64,000 nt of DNA, taken from Frankia umida (GTDB lineage Bacteria > Actinomycetota > Actinomycetes > Frankiales > Frankiaceae). Location of the stretch: assembly GCF_023242945.1 (NCBI RefSeq), contig NZ_JALKFT010000007.1, forward strand, positions 186,001 through 250,000, written 5' to 3'. Positions 51,168 to 59,591 of the stretch are shown here, piece after piece. The translations under genes and the position numbers were made by a program. The notes beneath the pieces were generated by a model. The model saw nothing but the letters and a program-made list of their open reading frames with translations, was not told the DNA's origin and did no database searches. Every line of letters begins with the position of its first letter. Position 1 is the stretch's first letter.

Positions 51168-52679
51168 ATGCGCACGGTACAGGGGCCAACAGATCACATC
51201 GTCATCGTGGGTGCGGGCCTGGGCGGGCTGTCGGCGGCGCTGCGGCTGGCCGGGGCCGGACGGCGGGTCACCGTGCTCGAACGGGAGGCGGGCCCCGGTG
51301 GGCGCGCGGGCCGGCTCGCCCTGGGTGACTACCAGTTCGACACCGGGCCGACCGTGCTGACGATGCCGGAGCTGCTCGCGGACGCGCTGGACTGCGTCGG
51401 TGAGAACCTCGAGGACTGGCTGACCCTCACCCGGCTCGACCCGATGTACCGGGCGTTCTTCGCCGATGGTTCGTCGCTGGACGTGCGGGCCGACCCGGCC
51501 GACACCGCCGCGCAGATCCGCGCGCTGTGCGGGCCGGCGGAGGCCGCGGGCTTCGAACGGTTCGTCACGCTGGTGACGGACATGTTCCGGGTCCAGTTCG
51601 CGCACTTCATCGACGCTCAGGTGGACTCGCCGCTGACGCTGATGCGTCCGGCGCTGGCCCGGCTCGCCGCGCTCGGCGGGTTCCGCCGGCTCGCCCCGGT
51701 CGTCGACCGTCATCTGCGCGACGAGCGGACCCGGCGGCTGTTCTCCTTCCAGGCGATGTACGCGGGTCTCGCCCCGCACGACGCGCTGGCGCTCTACGCG
51801 GTCATCTCGTACATGGACTGTGTCGCCGGGGTGTACCACCCGACCGGCGGGATGCACGCCGTGCCCGAGGCACTGGCCGGCGCGGCCGCCAAACACGGCG
51901 TGACCCTGCGTTATGACACGACCGTGACCCGGGTGGAGGTCCACGGCGGACGGGCGGTGGCCGTGCACACCGCGGCGGGTGAACGGGTGCCCGCCGACGT
52001 GGTCGTGCTCAACCCCGACCTGCCGATCGCCTACGCCGACCTGCTGCCCCCGGGGGCGGCGCCACGGCGGCTGCGGCGGCTGCGCTACTCCCCGTCCTGC
52101 TTTCTGCTGCACGCCGGGGCCCGGGTGGACTACCCGCACACCGCCCATCACACCATCCACTTCGGCCAGGCCTGGCGACGCACCTTCGCGGAGATCATCG
52201 ACCGCGGCGAGCTGATGAGCGACCCGTCCTTCCTGGTCAGCACGCCCTCGCGCAGCGATCCGACACTGGCCCCGGGCGGCGGGCACGCCTACTACGTGCT
52301 GTTTCCCACCCCGAACCTCACCGCCGGTCTGGACTGGTCGGTGCTCGGCCCGCGCTACCGCGACGAGGTCATCGCCACCTGCGAACGGCGCGGCTATCCG
52401 GGTTTCGGCGCGGCCATCGAGGTGGCGGCCACGACGACGCCGGCGGACTGGCGGGCCCGTGGGATGGCGGCGGGCGCGCCGTTCGCCGCCGCCCACACGC
52501 TGGGGCAGACCGGCCCGTTCCGCCCGGGCAACCTGGCGTCGGGGCTGGCGAACGTGGTGTTCACCGGCAGCGGCACCCGCCCGGGCGTCGGCGTGCCGAT
52601 GGTGCTCGTCTCCGGACGGCTCGCCGCCGAGCGCGTTCTCGGACCGCGCCGCGACTACCGCTCCCGGGCCCTGCGCTGA
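51168..52679 (+). CDS. crtI: Phytoene desaturase CrtI
   Basis: FAD-dependent bacterial-type phytoene desaturase (503 residues) converting phytoene towards lycopene. Seen: HIVIVGAGLGGLSAALRLAGAGRRVTVLE, GGRAGRLALGDYQFDTGPTVLTMPELL, YHPTGGMHAVPEALAGAAAKHGV in the centre, and the C-terminal FTGSGTRPGVGVPMVLVSGRLAAERV. Length is normal. ATG 51168 has GGGAGG 9 bases upstream; a TTG immediately before is less likely. It follows the prenyltransferase on the same strand and precedes moxR by 98 bases, a gap with a weak partial inverted repeat but no clear terminator. Confidence 0.95.
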   Translation: MRTVQGPTDHIVIVGAGLGGLSAALRLAGAGRRVTVLEREAGPGGRAGRLALGDYQFDTGPTVLTMPELLADALDCVGENLEDWLTLTRLDPMYRAFFADGSSLDVRADPADTAAQIRALCGPAEAAGFERFVTLVTDMFRVQFAHFIDAQVDSPLTLMRPALARLAALGGFRRLAPVVDRHLRDERTRRLFSFQAMYAGLAPHDALALYAVISYMDCVAGVYHPTGGMHAVPEALAGAAAKHGVTLRYDTTVTRVEVHGGRAVAVHTAAGERVPADVVVLNPDLPIAYADLLPPGAAPRRLRRLRYSPSCFLLHAGARVDYPHTAHHTIHFGQAWRRTFAEIIDRGELMSDPSFLVSTPSRSDPTLAPGGGHAYYVLFPTPNLTAGLDWSVLGPRYRDEVIATCERRGYPGFGAAIEVAATTTPADWRARGMAAGAPFAAAHTLGQTGPFRPGNLASGLANVVFTGSGTRPGVGVPMVLVSGRLAAERVLGPRRDYRSRALR

Positions 52680-52777
52680 GCGATAGTTCCTGAACAGGGG
52701 GTTAGAAGTCCCTTGGAACCTCGCCGTGCCGACTCGGTTGGTCCCCCATTTCGCCCGGCGGCTGGGAGAATACCGGC

Positions 52778-53908
52778 ATGGACCAAGGGCGCAGCCCGGC
52801 CAGCCTCGCGGCACCGGACACCACGACGGACGCGGCGTTGCTCGAACGCGCCCTGTTCGAGATCAAGAAGGTCATCGTCGGGCAGGACCGGATGGTCGAG
52901 CGGATGCTCGTCGCGCTGCTCGCGCGGGGGCACTGCCTGCTCGAGGGGGTGCCGGGGGTCGCCAAGACCCTGGCCGTGCAGACCCTGGCGACGGTGGTGG
53001 GCGGTTCGTTCGTCCGCATCCAGTTCACCAACGACCTGGTTCCGTCCGACATCGTCGGCGCACGCATCTACAAGTCCACGAGCGAGTCGTTCGACGTGGA
53101 ACTCGGGCCGGTGTTCGCGAACTTCGTGCTGGCCGACGAGATCAACCGGGCGCCGGCGAAGGTACAGTCGGCCCTGCTGGAGATCATGTCGGAGAAGCAG
53201 GTCTCCCTGGGCGGAGTCACCCATCCGCTGCCGCGGCCGTTCCTGGTGCTGGCCACCCAGAACCCGATCGAGTCCGAGGGCGTCTACCCGCTGCCCGAGG
53301 CCCAGCGCGACCGGTTCCTGATGAAGGTCACCGTGCCCTACCCGAGCCCGGCCGAGGAGCTGGAGATCGTGCGGCGGATGGGGGTGCGTCCCCCCGTGCC
53401 CGAGCCGGTGCTCGACCCGGCGAAGCTGCTGCGTCTGCAGGAACGGGCGGACAACGTGTTCGTCCACCACGCGATCGTCGAGTTCGCGGTGAACCTCGTG
53501 CTCGCCACCCGCGCGCCGGAGCAGGCGGGTCTGCCGGAGCTGCGCGGCCAGCTCGCCTACGGCGCCTCGCCGCGGGCGTCGCTGGGCCTGATCGCCGCCG
53601 CGCGGGCCCTCGGCCTGCTGCGCGGCCGCGACTACGTGGTCCCCGACGATGTCATCGCCGTCGCCCTGGATGTGCTGCCGCACCGGCTGGTGCTGTCCTA
53701 CGAGGCGCTTGCCGAGGGGCTCTCCGCCGACGCGATCGCCGCGCGCATCGTCTCCTCGATCGTCCCGCCGCAGGTCGCGCCGCGTCAGCAGGCCCCCTAT
53801 GTCACCGGCGGGCCCGGCGGCCCGTACACCGGCCCGCACACCGGCGGCTGGGGCGCCAACCCACGGTCGGGTTTCCCCGAATACCTCGAGCAGGGCCCGC
53901 GCGGATGA
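52778..53908 (+). CDS. MoxR-family AAA+ ATPase (second copy)
   Basis: 376 residues. Walker A GVPGVAKTLAVQTLA (with A in place of G before the Lys, common in MoxR), FTNDLVPSDIVGARIY, Walker B LADEINRAPAKVQSALLEIMSE, sensor ATQNPIESEGVYPLPEAQRDRFLMKV and GASPRASLGLIAAARA. It is more like the MoxR proper subfamily than the copy at 19 kb. The last 45 residues are Gly/Pro-rich. ATG has GGGAG 9 bases upstream; its stop overlaps the DUF58 start (ATGA). Unusually, this MoxR operon stands between crtI and crtB. Confidence 0.93.
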   Translation: MDQGRSPASLAAPDTTTDAALLERALFEIKKVIVGQDRMVERMLVALLARGHCLLEGVPGVAKTLAVQTLATVVGGSFVRIQFTNDLVPSDIVGARIYKSTSESFDVELGPVFANFVLADEINRAPAKVQSALLEIMSEKQVSLGGVTHPLPRPFLVLATQNPIESEGVYPLPEAQRDRFLMKVTVPYPSPAEELEIVRRMGVRPPVPEPVLDPAKLLRLQERADNVFVHHAIVEFAVNLVLATRAPEQAGLPELRGQLAYGASPRASLGLIAAARALGLLRGRDYVVPDDVIAVALDVLPHRLVLSYEALAEGLSADAIAARIVSSIVPPQVAPRQQAPYVTGGPGGPYTGPHTGGWGANPRSGFPEYLEQGPRG

Positions 53909-54990
53909 CGGCCGGCACCGATCCGGTCATCGAGCGGACGCTGCGCCGCCTCGAACTCACCGTGCTGCGCCGCCTCGACGGCATGCTGCTCGGCGACCAT
54001 CTCGGCCTGCTGCCCGGCCACGGCAGCGAGAAGGCGGAAAGCCGCGAGTACACCGTCGGTGACGACGTGCGCCGGATGGACTGGGCGGTCACCGCCCGCA
54101 CCACCGTCCCGCATGTGCACGATCTCATCGCCGACCGCGAGCTCGAGACCTGGGCGCTGGTCGACCTGACCGCCAGCTCCGAGTTCGGCAGCGGCGAGCT
54201 GGACAAGCGTGACCTGACGATCGCCGCGACCGCCGCCGTCGGTTTCCTCACCGCCCGCACCGGTAACCGGATGGGCGCCGTCGCCCTCACCGGCGGCGGG
54301 ACGAGGGCCTACCCGGCCCGCCCTGGCCGTGCCGGTCTGCGAGCGCTGCTGCGCAACCTGCTCACCACCCCCCGCACCGCCCACGACCGGCCGCTGCACC
54401 GCCCCGAGCCGGCCGCGGCCACCGACCTGTCCGTCGCCATCGCCGGCCTGATGCGCCCGCCGCGGCGGCGGGGTCTGGCGGTGGTCATCACCGACTTCCA
54501 GTCCACCGACCTGAGCTGGGAACGTCCGCTGCGGGCGTTGGCCGCCCGCCACCAGGTGCTCGCCATCGAGGTGCTCGACCCGCTCGAGCTGGAACTGCCC
54601 GCCGTCGGTCTGCTGCCCGTCGTCGACGCCGAGACCGGCGCCCTGCTGGAGGTACCGACCTCGTCGCGGCGGCTGCGCGCCCGGTACGCCCAGGCGGCCG
54701 CGGCGCACCGGCGTGAGGTGGCGCTCGCCCTGCGCCGGGCCGGCGCCGACCATCTGGTGCTGCGCACCGACTCCGACTGGCTGGTCGACATCGCCCGGTT
54801 CGCCGCGGCCAACCGGCGCGGGCGCGGCGCCGGTCGCCGGCCACCGCTGGCCGCGACCGTCGCGGCCGCGCCGGCCGGTGGGCGGGTCGGGCGGGCGGGC
54901 ACGACCGGGCGGGCCCTGTTCGCCCCGGCCACGGCCTCGGCCCCGGTCACCCCCACGCCCGCCCGGTCCGCCGCGGTGGGGCGCTGGTGA
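53905..54990 (+). CDS. DUF58 domain protein (soluble type)
   Basis: 361 residues without a membrane segment. DUF58 core: GSEKAESREYTVGDDVRRMDWAVTARTTVPHVHDLIADRELETWALVDLTASSEFG, then a VWA-like part (LAVVITDFQSTD). It is the short cytoplasmic form typical of MoxR-DUF58-VWA operons, as opposed to the membrane form at 20.1 kb. The final 45 residues are Ala/Pro/Gly-rich. Both ends overlap neighbours by 4 bases. Role presumed in assembling or modulating a complex with the MoxR and VWA proteins. Confidence 0.9.
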   Translation: MTAGTDPVIERTLRRLELTVLRRLDGMLLGDHLGLLPGHGSEKAESREYTVGDDVRRMDWAVTARTTVPHVHDLIADRELETWALVDLTASSEFGSGELDKRDLTIAATAAVGFLTARTGNRMGAVALTGGGTRAYPARPGRAGLRALLRNLLTTPRTAHDRPLHRPEPAAATDLSVAIAGLMRPPRRRGLAVVITDFQSTDLSWERPLRALAARHQVLAIEVLDPLELELPAVGLLPVVDAETGALLEVPTSSRRLRARYAQAAAAHRREVALALRRAGADHLVLRTDSDWLVDIARFAAANRRGRGAGRRPPLAATVAAAPAGGRVGRAGTTGRALFAPATASAPVTPTPARSAAVGRW

Positions 54991-55946
54991 ACTTCCTCGC
55001 CGGCCACTGGCTGTGGCTCAACCTGCTGGTCGCGGCGCTGCTGGCGGCCTACGTCGTGCTGTCGCTGCGCCGGCGCGTCTACGCCGCCCGGCTGTCCTCG
55101 ACCACCGTGCTCGCCTCGGTGCTGCCCCGCCGACCGGCCTGGTGGCGCCGGCACGTACCCGCCGCGCTGCTCCTGCTCACCCTGGCCGGGCTGGTGTTCG
55201 CGCTGGCCCGCCCGGCCCGCGCCGAACGCGTCCCACGTGAACGCGCGACGATCATGCTGGCGATCGACGTGTCGAACTCGATGGCCGCCACCGACATCGC
55301 CCCCACCCGGCTGGAGGCGGCCAAGCAGGGCGCCGTGGCGTTCGTCGACCAGCTGCCCCCGCGGATCAACCTGGGCCTGGTGTCCTTCGCCGGCAGCGCC
55401 ACCGTGCTGGTGCCGGCCTCCACCGACCGCGAGTCGGTACGCGCCGGCATCCGAGGGCTGCAGCTCGGCCCGGCCACCGCGATCGGCGAAGGCGTGTTCG
55501 CGTCCCTGCAGGGCATCACCACCGCGAGCCAGCGCCTGTCCGCCGGCGGCCAGAACCCACCGCCCGCCGCGATCGTGCTGCTCTCCGACGGTGAGACCAC
55601 CCGGGGCCGGCCGAACTCCCAGGCCATCGAGGCCGCCCGGGCGGCCCACGTCCCCGTCGACACCATCGCCTACGGCACCCCCGGCGGCACCCTGGACGTC
55701 GGGGGCCAGGAGGTTCCCGTCCCCGTCAACGAGCAGGCCCTGCACGACATCGCCAACGAGACCGAGGGTTCCTACCATCGCGCCGCCACCGGCGACGAGC
55801 TGCGCTCGGTCTACCGCAACCTGGGCAGCTCCATCGGTTACCGCACCGAGTACCGGGAGATCACCACCTGGTTCCTCGGCCTGTCGGTGGCTCTCGGTTT
55901 CGCCGCCGCGGCCACCTCGCTCGCCTTCACCTCCCGGCTGCCGTGA
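54987..55946 (+). CDS. VWA-domain membrane protein (BatA-like)
   Basis: 319 residues: two N-terminal helices (residues about 8-27 and 56-74), an extracytoplasmic von Willebrand A domain with the MIDAS start DVSNS (residue about 93) and later metal-site region LLSDGETTRG, and a C-terminal helix (FLGLSVALGFAAAATSLAF). This is the BatA/BatB-type arrangement: VWA domain between membrane helices. The intact D-x-S-x-S predicts divalent metal binding. GTG overlaps the DUF58 stop, and its own stop overlaps the crtB start. Confidence 0.9.
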   Translation: MNFLAGHWLWLNLLVAALLAAYVVLSLRRRVYAARLSSTTVLASVLPRRPAWWRRHVPAALLLLTLAGLVFALARPARAERVPRERATIMLAIDVSNSMAATDIAPTRLEAAKQGAVAFVDQLPPRINLGLVSFAGSATVLVPASTDRESVRAGIRGLQLGPATAIGEGVFASLQGITTASQRLSAGGQNPPPAAIVLLSDGETTRGRPNSQAIEAARAAHVPVDTIAYGTPGGTLDVGGQEVPVPVNEQALHDIANETEGSYHRAATGDELRSVYRNLGSSIGYRTEYREITTWFLGLSVALGFAAAATSLAFTSRLP

Positions 55947-57040
55947 ACGCCGTAGCCGCCGCCGGCATCACCGATCCGCGGCTGCGGGCGTCCTACGCCC
56001 GGGCCCGGGCGCTGCACGCCGCGCACGGACGCACCTACTACCTGGCGACGCTGCTGCTGCCGGCGTGGAAACGCCCGCACGTCCACGCCCTGTACGGCTT
56101 CGCCCGGCACGCCGACGACCTCGTCGACGACCTCGACGCCCAGCTCGGCAACGCCGAACGGGCCGTCGCGCTACGCGCCTGGGGCGAACGGTTCCTGACC
56201 GCCCTGCGTACCGGTGTGACCCCCCAGCACGTCGACGCCGCCCTCGGCCGCGACCCCGACGACCGCCACGCCCCCGACGACCCGGATGACCCGAGCTCCC
56301 GGGATGTTCCGGGCGGCCCGGACGGCCCGGGCTGGCGCCAGACTCGGCCGGGCCGTGGCCCGGGGGCCGAGGTGTCGGTGCTGCCGGCGACGATCGACAC
56401 GATCCGCCGGTTCGCCCTCGACCCGGGCCACTTCGCGGCGTTCCTGTCGTCCATGGCGATGGATCTCACCGTCACCGAGTACGCGACCTGGGACGACCTC
56501 GTCGGCTACATGTACGGCTCGGCGGCGGTCATCGGCCTGCAGATGGTGCCCCTGCTCGAACCGTCCGACGACAGCGCCCTGCCCTACGCGCGCGACCTGG
56601 GGCTCGCCTTCCAGCTGGCGAACTTCATCCGCGATGTCGGTGAGGACCTGCGCCGCGGTCGCGTCTACCTGCCAGCGGAGTCACTGGCGCTGTTCGGCGT
56701 CACCCGGGAGCGTCTGGCCACCGGCGTGGTGGACGGTCCGGTGCGCCGGCTGCTCGCCTTCGAGATCAGCCGGGCCCGGGAGCTGTTCCGCTGCGCCGAG
56801 CCCGGCATCCGCCTGCTGCACCCCACCTCACGCGACTGCATGCGCACCGCGTTCGTGCTCTACCGCGCCATCCTGGACGAGGTGGAACGCGCCGACTACC
56901 AGGTGTTGGACCAGCGGGTCTCGGTGGCGATGCGCCGCCGGCTCGCCGTCGCCGGCCCCGCCCTCGTCCGCGCCCACCGGGCCCGCCGCCACAGCCCCGC
57001 GGGTTCAGAGCAGCTCGCGTCCGCCCAGGTAGGGGCGTAG
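55943..57040 (+). CDS. crtB: Phytoene synthase CrtB
   Basis: Squalene/phytoene synthase family enzyme joining two GGPP to phytoene. The 365-residue product has YLATLLLPAWKRPHVHALYGFARHADDLVDD with the first Asp-rich motif DDLVD, MAMDLTVTEYATWDDLVGYMYGSAAVIGLQMVPLL, and the second motif NFIRDVGEDLRRGRVYLP. An Asp/Pro/Gly-rich insert of about 35 residues (around 110-145) is not usual for the family. The GTG start overlaps the VWA stop by 4 bases, tying crtB translation to the MoxR operon. The 3' end overlaps the convergent serS by 36 bp. Confidence 0.95.
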   Translation: MNAVAAAGITDPRLRASYARARALHAAHGRTYYLATLLLPAWKRPHVHALYGFARHADDLVDDLDAQLGNAERAVALRAWGERFLTALRTGVTPQHVDAALGRDPDDRHAPDDPDDPSSRDVPGGPDGPGWRQTRPGRGPGAEVSVLPATIDTIRRFALDPGHFAAFLSSMAMDLTVTEYATWDDLVGYMYGSAAVIGLQMVPLLEPSDDSALPYARDLGLAFQLANFIRDVGEDLRRGRVYLPAESLALFGVTRERLATGVVDGPVRRLLAFEISRARELFRCAEPGIRLLHPTSRDCMRTAFVLYRAILDEVERADYQVLDQRVSVAMRRRLAVAGPALVRAHRARRHSPAGSEQLASAQVGA

Positions 57041-58267
57041 CACCTCGGGCACCCGGATGCCGGCGTCGGCGGTCTGGTGGTTCTCCAGCAGCGCCGCGAG
57101 CAGCCGCGGGGTGGCGACCGCGGTGTTGTTCAGCGTGTGCGCGAAATGGATGGTGCCGTCGGCGTCGCGGTAGCGCAGGTTCGCCCGCCGGGCCTGCCAG
57201 TCGTGCAGCGTCGAGCAGCTGTGCGTCTCCCGGTAGCGGCCAAGCGAGGGAAACCAGGTGTTGATGTCGTTCATCCGGAACTTGCCGACGCCCATGTCAC
57301 CGGTGGCGCACTCGACCACCTCGTAGCTGAGCCCCAGGTCGGTGAGGATGCGCTCGGCGGTGGCCAGCAGCTCCGCGTGCCAGCGGGCCGACTCGGCCTC
57401 GTCCGCGGCGCACAGCACGAACTGTTCGACCTTCTCGAACTGGTGCACCCGCAGCAGGCCGCGCACATCCCGGCTGGCGCTGCCGATCTCCCGGCGGAAG
57501 GACGCGGAGATACCGGCGTAGCGCACGGGCAGCGCGGCCGCCTCGAGGATCTCCCCGGCGTGCAGCCCGACGAGAGCGACCTCGGCGGTGCCGGCCAGGA
57601 ACAGGTCGTCGGCGGGTATCTCGTAGATCTCCTCGCGCCCCTTGGGCAGCATCCCGGTGCCGACCAGCGGCTCCTCACGGACCAGCGCCGGCACCGAGAT
57701 CGGGGTGAACTCCCTGCCCCGCAGCAGGTCCAGCGCGTAGGAGTGGATCGCGCGTTCAAGCAGCACCAGATCGCCGACGAGGGCGTAGGCCCGCTCGCCG
57801 GCCACCCGCCGGGCCCGGGCGAACTCGGCCCAGCCCCTGCGTTCGGCGAGCTCGACGTGATCGAGCGGGTCGAAGTCGAAGCTCGGCGGGGCGCCGACGG
57901 TGCGCAGCACGACGTTGGCCGACTCGTCCGGCCCGACCGGCGCGCCGGACCAGGGGATGTTCGGTGTGGCGAGCATCAGTTCGGCCAGCCGCGCACCGGT
58001 GCGGGCGAGGCGTTCGCGGTTGTCCCTGAGCTGTCGGTCGAACGCCTCCTGCTCGGCGCGCAGCTCGGCGCGGCGGGCCTCGTCGGCCTTCGCGAACTGC
58101 TTCGAGCGGCTGCGTCGCTGCGCCTGCGCCTCGTCGACCTCGAACTGCAGCTTGCGGTTCTCCTGGTCAAGCTGGAGCAGTTCGTCGACATCCAGGTCGA
58201 TGCCCTTGGCGGCGACCGCGTCCCGGACGGCCTGCGGGTTGTCCCGGATGAATCGCTTGTCGAGCAT
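57005..58267 (-). CDS. serS: Seryl-tRNA synthetase
   Basis: Class II aminoacyl-tRNA synthetase charging tRNA-Ser. The 420-residue product begins MLDKRFIRDNPQAVRDAVAAKG and has the long N-terminal coiled-coil arm (residues about 30-105), then motif 2 region ASFRREIGSASRDVRGLLRVHQFEKVEQF and motif 3 THSCSTLHDWQARRANLRYR...HTLNNTAVATPRLL with the serine/ATP pocket. ATG at 58267 gives the normal length; the longer upstream frame has no similarity. The ribosome site AGGGG is 13 bases away. Its 3' end overlaps crtB. Confidence 0.97.
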   Translation of the reverse strand: MLDKRFIRDNPQAVRDAVAAKGIDLDVDELLQLDQENRKLQFEVDEAQAQRRSRSKQFAKADEARRAELRAEQEAFDRQLRDNRERLARTGARLAELMLATPNIPWSGAPVGPDESANVVLRTVGAPPSFDFDPLDHVELAERRGWAEFARARRVAGERAYALVGDLVLLERAIHSYALDLLRGREFTPISVPALVREEPLVGTGMLPKGREEIYEIPADDLFLAGTAEVALVGLHAGEILEAAALPVRYAGISASFRREIGSASRDVRGLLRVHQFEKVEQFVLCAADEAESARWHAELLATAERILTDLGLSYEVVECATGDMGVGKFRMNDINTWFPSLGRYRETHSCSTLHDWQARRANLRYRDADGTIHFAHTLNNTAVATPRLLAALLENHQTADAGIRVPEVLRPYLGGRELL

Positions 58268-58588
58268 GCGTCGCGTCAACCCCTGAATGATCACGCCTCG
58301 TGGTGGTGCCGCATCGCACCCCCACGGCCACGCTACCAGCCACCCCTGCGTCCCTTCCCCGGCCACGGACAGCCCCCGCACAGGCAGCCCGGGCATCCTG
58401 GAAGCGGCATCGTGGGTCGGAGCGCCCCCCACGGTCGACCTGGAACAACAGTTACCGTGTGGAACGGTTACGGTGACGGTGCCCACGTCCCGGTGCCCAT
58501 CGGTGCGTACCGCCCCTGGTGCGGACCGACTCCGGCAGGCGTAGGGCGTCCACAACCGTCAGTCGATACATGAGGAGGGCCGGCGACG
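58268..58588. other. Divergent serS/cyclophilin intergenic region
   Basis: 321 bp between divergent starts, presumably carrying both promoters. A run of short repeats with the word gtta/ggtta (gttaccgtgtggaacggttacggtgacggt, about 58451-58480 in two halves) is the only notable structure. Neither promoter could be assigned. A T-box was considered for serS but no specifier or antiterminator sequence was recognised. Confidence 0.4.
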
Positions 58589-59440
58589 GTGGCCACCAGT
58601 TCGAGGGATCGACGCCAACGCGAGCTCGCCGAGGCCCGGGCCACCCGGCAGGCCGAGCGCCGCCGCCAAACCCAGCGCCGCCGCCAGCAGCGGCTGGCCA
58701 TCGTGGCCGGCTTCATCGTGGTCGTCGTCGCCGCGTCGTCGATCGCCGCCATCCTGCTCACCGGCAAGGACCACGACGACAACGCCACCGCCACGGCGAA
58801 CCCGGCGACGACCCCCTCCGCCGCGGCCGCCGCGCCGACCAGCAAGGTCGGGGACTGCGTCTACACGTCCAACGGCGAGACCCCGGCCCGCAACGCGACG
58901 CTGCCCAAGGCCGCCGCCAAGGTCGACACCTCCCCCGCCACCATGGTGATCAACACCAGTGCCGGGACGATGACCGCGACCCTGGACGCCGACAAGGCCC
59001 CCTGCACCGTGCACGCGCTGCTCACCCTCGCCGACACGAAGTACTTCGACGACACCGCCTGCCACCGTGAGACGGCCGGCACCGAGGCCGGCATCTTCGT
59101 CCTGCAGTGCGGGGATCCGACCGGCACCGGTGCCGGCAGCCCCGGCTACGGCTACGCCAACGAGAACACCGAGGGTGTCACCTACGACCGCGGTGTCCTC
59201 GCGATGGCCCACAGCTCGCAGCCTGACAGTAACGGCAGCCAGTTCTTCATCAACTACGCCAACCCGACGACGCAGGGCGCGGCCGCGCTCGCCGGTGGCT
59301 ACACCGTCTTCGGCAGGATCACCCAGGGTCTGGACGTGCTGGACAAGCTCACCAAGCCCGGGGTCGAGGGTGGCGGCTCGGACGGCGCGCCAGCCAGCAA
59401 GGCCAAGATCACCTCGATCACCGTCTCCCAGGGCGGCTGA
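58589..59440 (+). CDS. Membrane-anchored cyclophilin-type peptidyl-prolyl isomerase
   Basis: 283 residues: a highly charged Arg/Gln-rich cytoplasmic start (residues 1-37), one membrane helix (LAIVAGFIVVVVAASSIAAIL), an Ala/Thr linker and a cyclophilin domain outside the membrane: MVINTSAGTMTATLDADKAPCTVHALLTLADTKYFDDTACHR, FVLQCGDPTGTGAGSPGYGYANE, GVLAMAHSSQPDSNGSQFFINYA and YTVFGRITQGLDVLDKL. It is expected to help fold exported proteins. GTG 58589 has GAGGAGG 10 bases upstream. Length and layout match actinobacterial homologues. Confidence 0.92.
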   Translation: MATSSRDRRQRELAEARATRQAERRRQTQRRRQQRLAIVAGFIVVVVAASSIAAILLTGKDHDDNATATANPATTPSAAAAAPTSKVGDCVYTSNGETPARNATLPKAAAKVDTSPATMVINTSAGTMTATLDADKAPCTVHALLTLADTKYFDDTACHRETAGTEAGIFVLQCGDPTGTGAGSPGYGYANENTEGVTYDRGVLAMAHSSQPDSNGSQFFINYANPTTQGAAALAGGYTVFGRITQGLDVLDKLTKPGVEGGGSDGAPASKAKITSITVSQGG

Positions 59441-59520
59441 CCCCGCCGCGTCGCCAGCCCCGCCGTGCCCCACCCCGCCCCGCAGACCGGCGGTCAGCAT
59501 CCGATCCACCGGTCAGCGGT

Positions 59521-59560
59521 GGCGGTCAGTGGTCGGCGGTGGCGGTCAGTGGTCGGCGGT
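59521..59560. repeat. 20-bp tandem repeat, two copies
   Basis: Two exact copies of ggcggtcagtggtcggcggt at 59521-59540 and 59541-59560, with partial flanking copies on both sides, in the gap between the convergent cyclophilin and helicase genes. Confidence 0.9.
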
Positions 59561-59591
59561 CAGCTGATGACGTGGGTCGGTGTCGGTCGGG

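Noticed and set aside
58268..58588. T-box or other leader element upstream of serS
   Set aside because: No specifier loop or antiterminator sequence could be recognised; T-boxes for serS are not expected in most actinobacteria.
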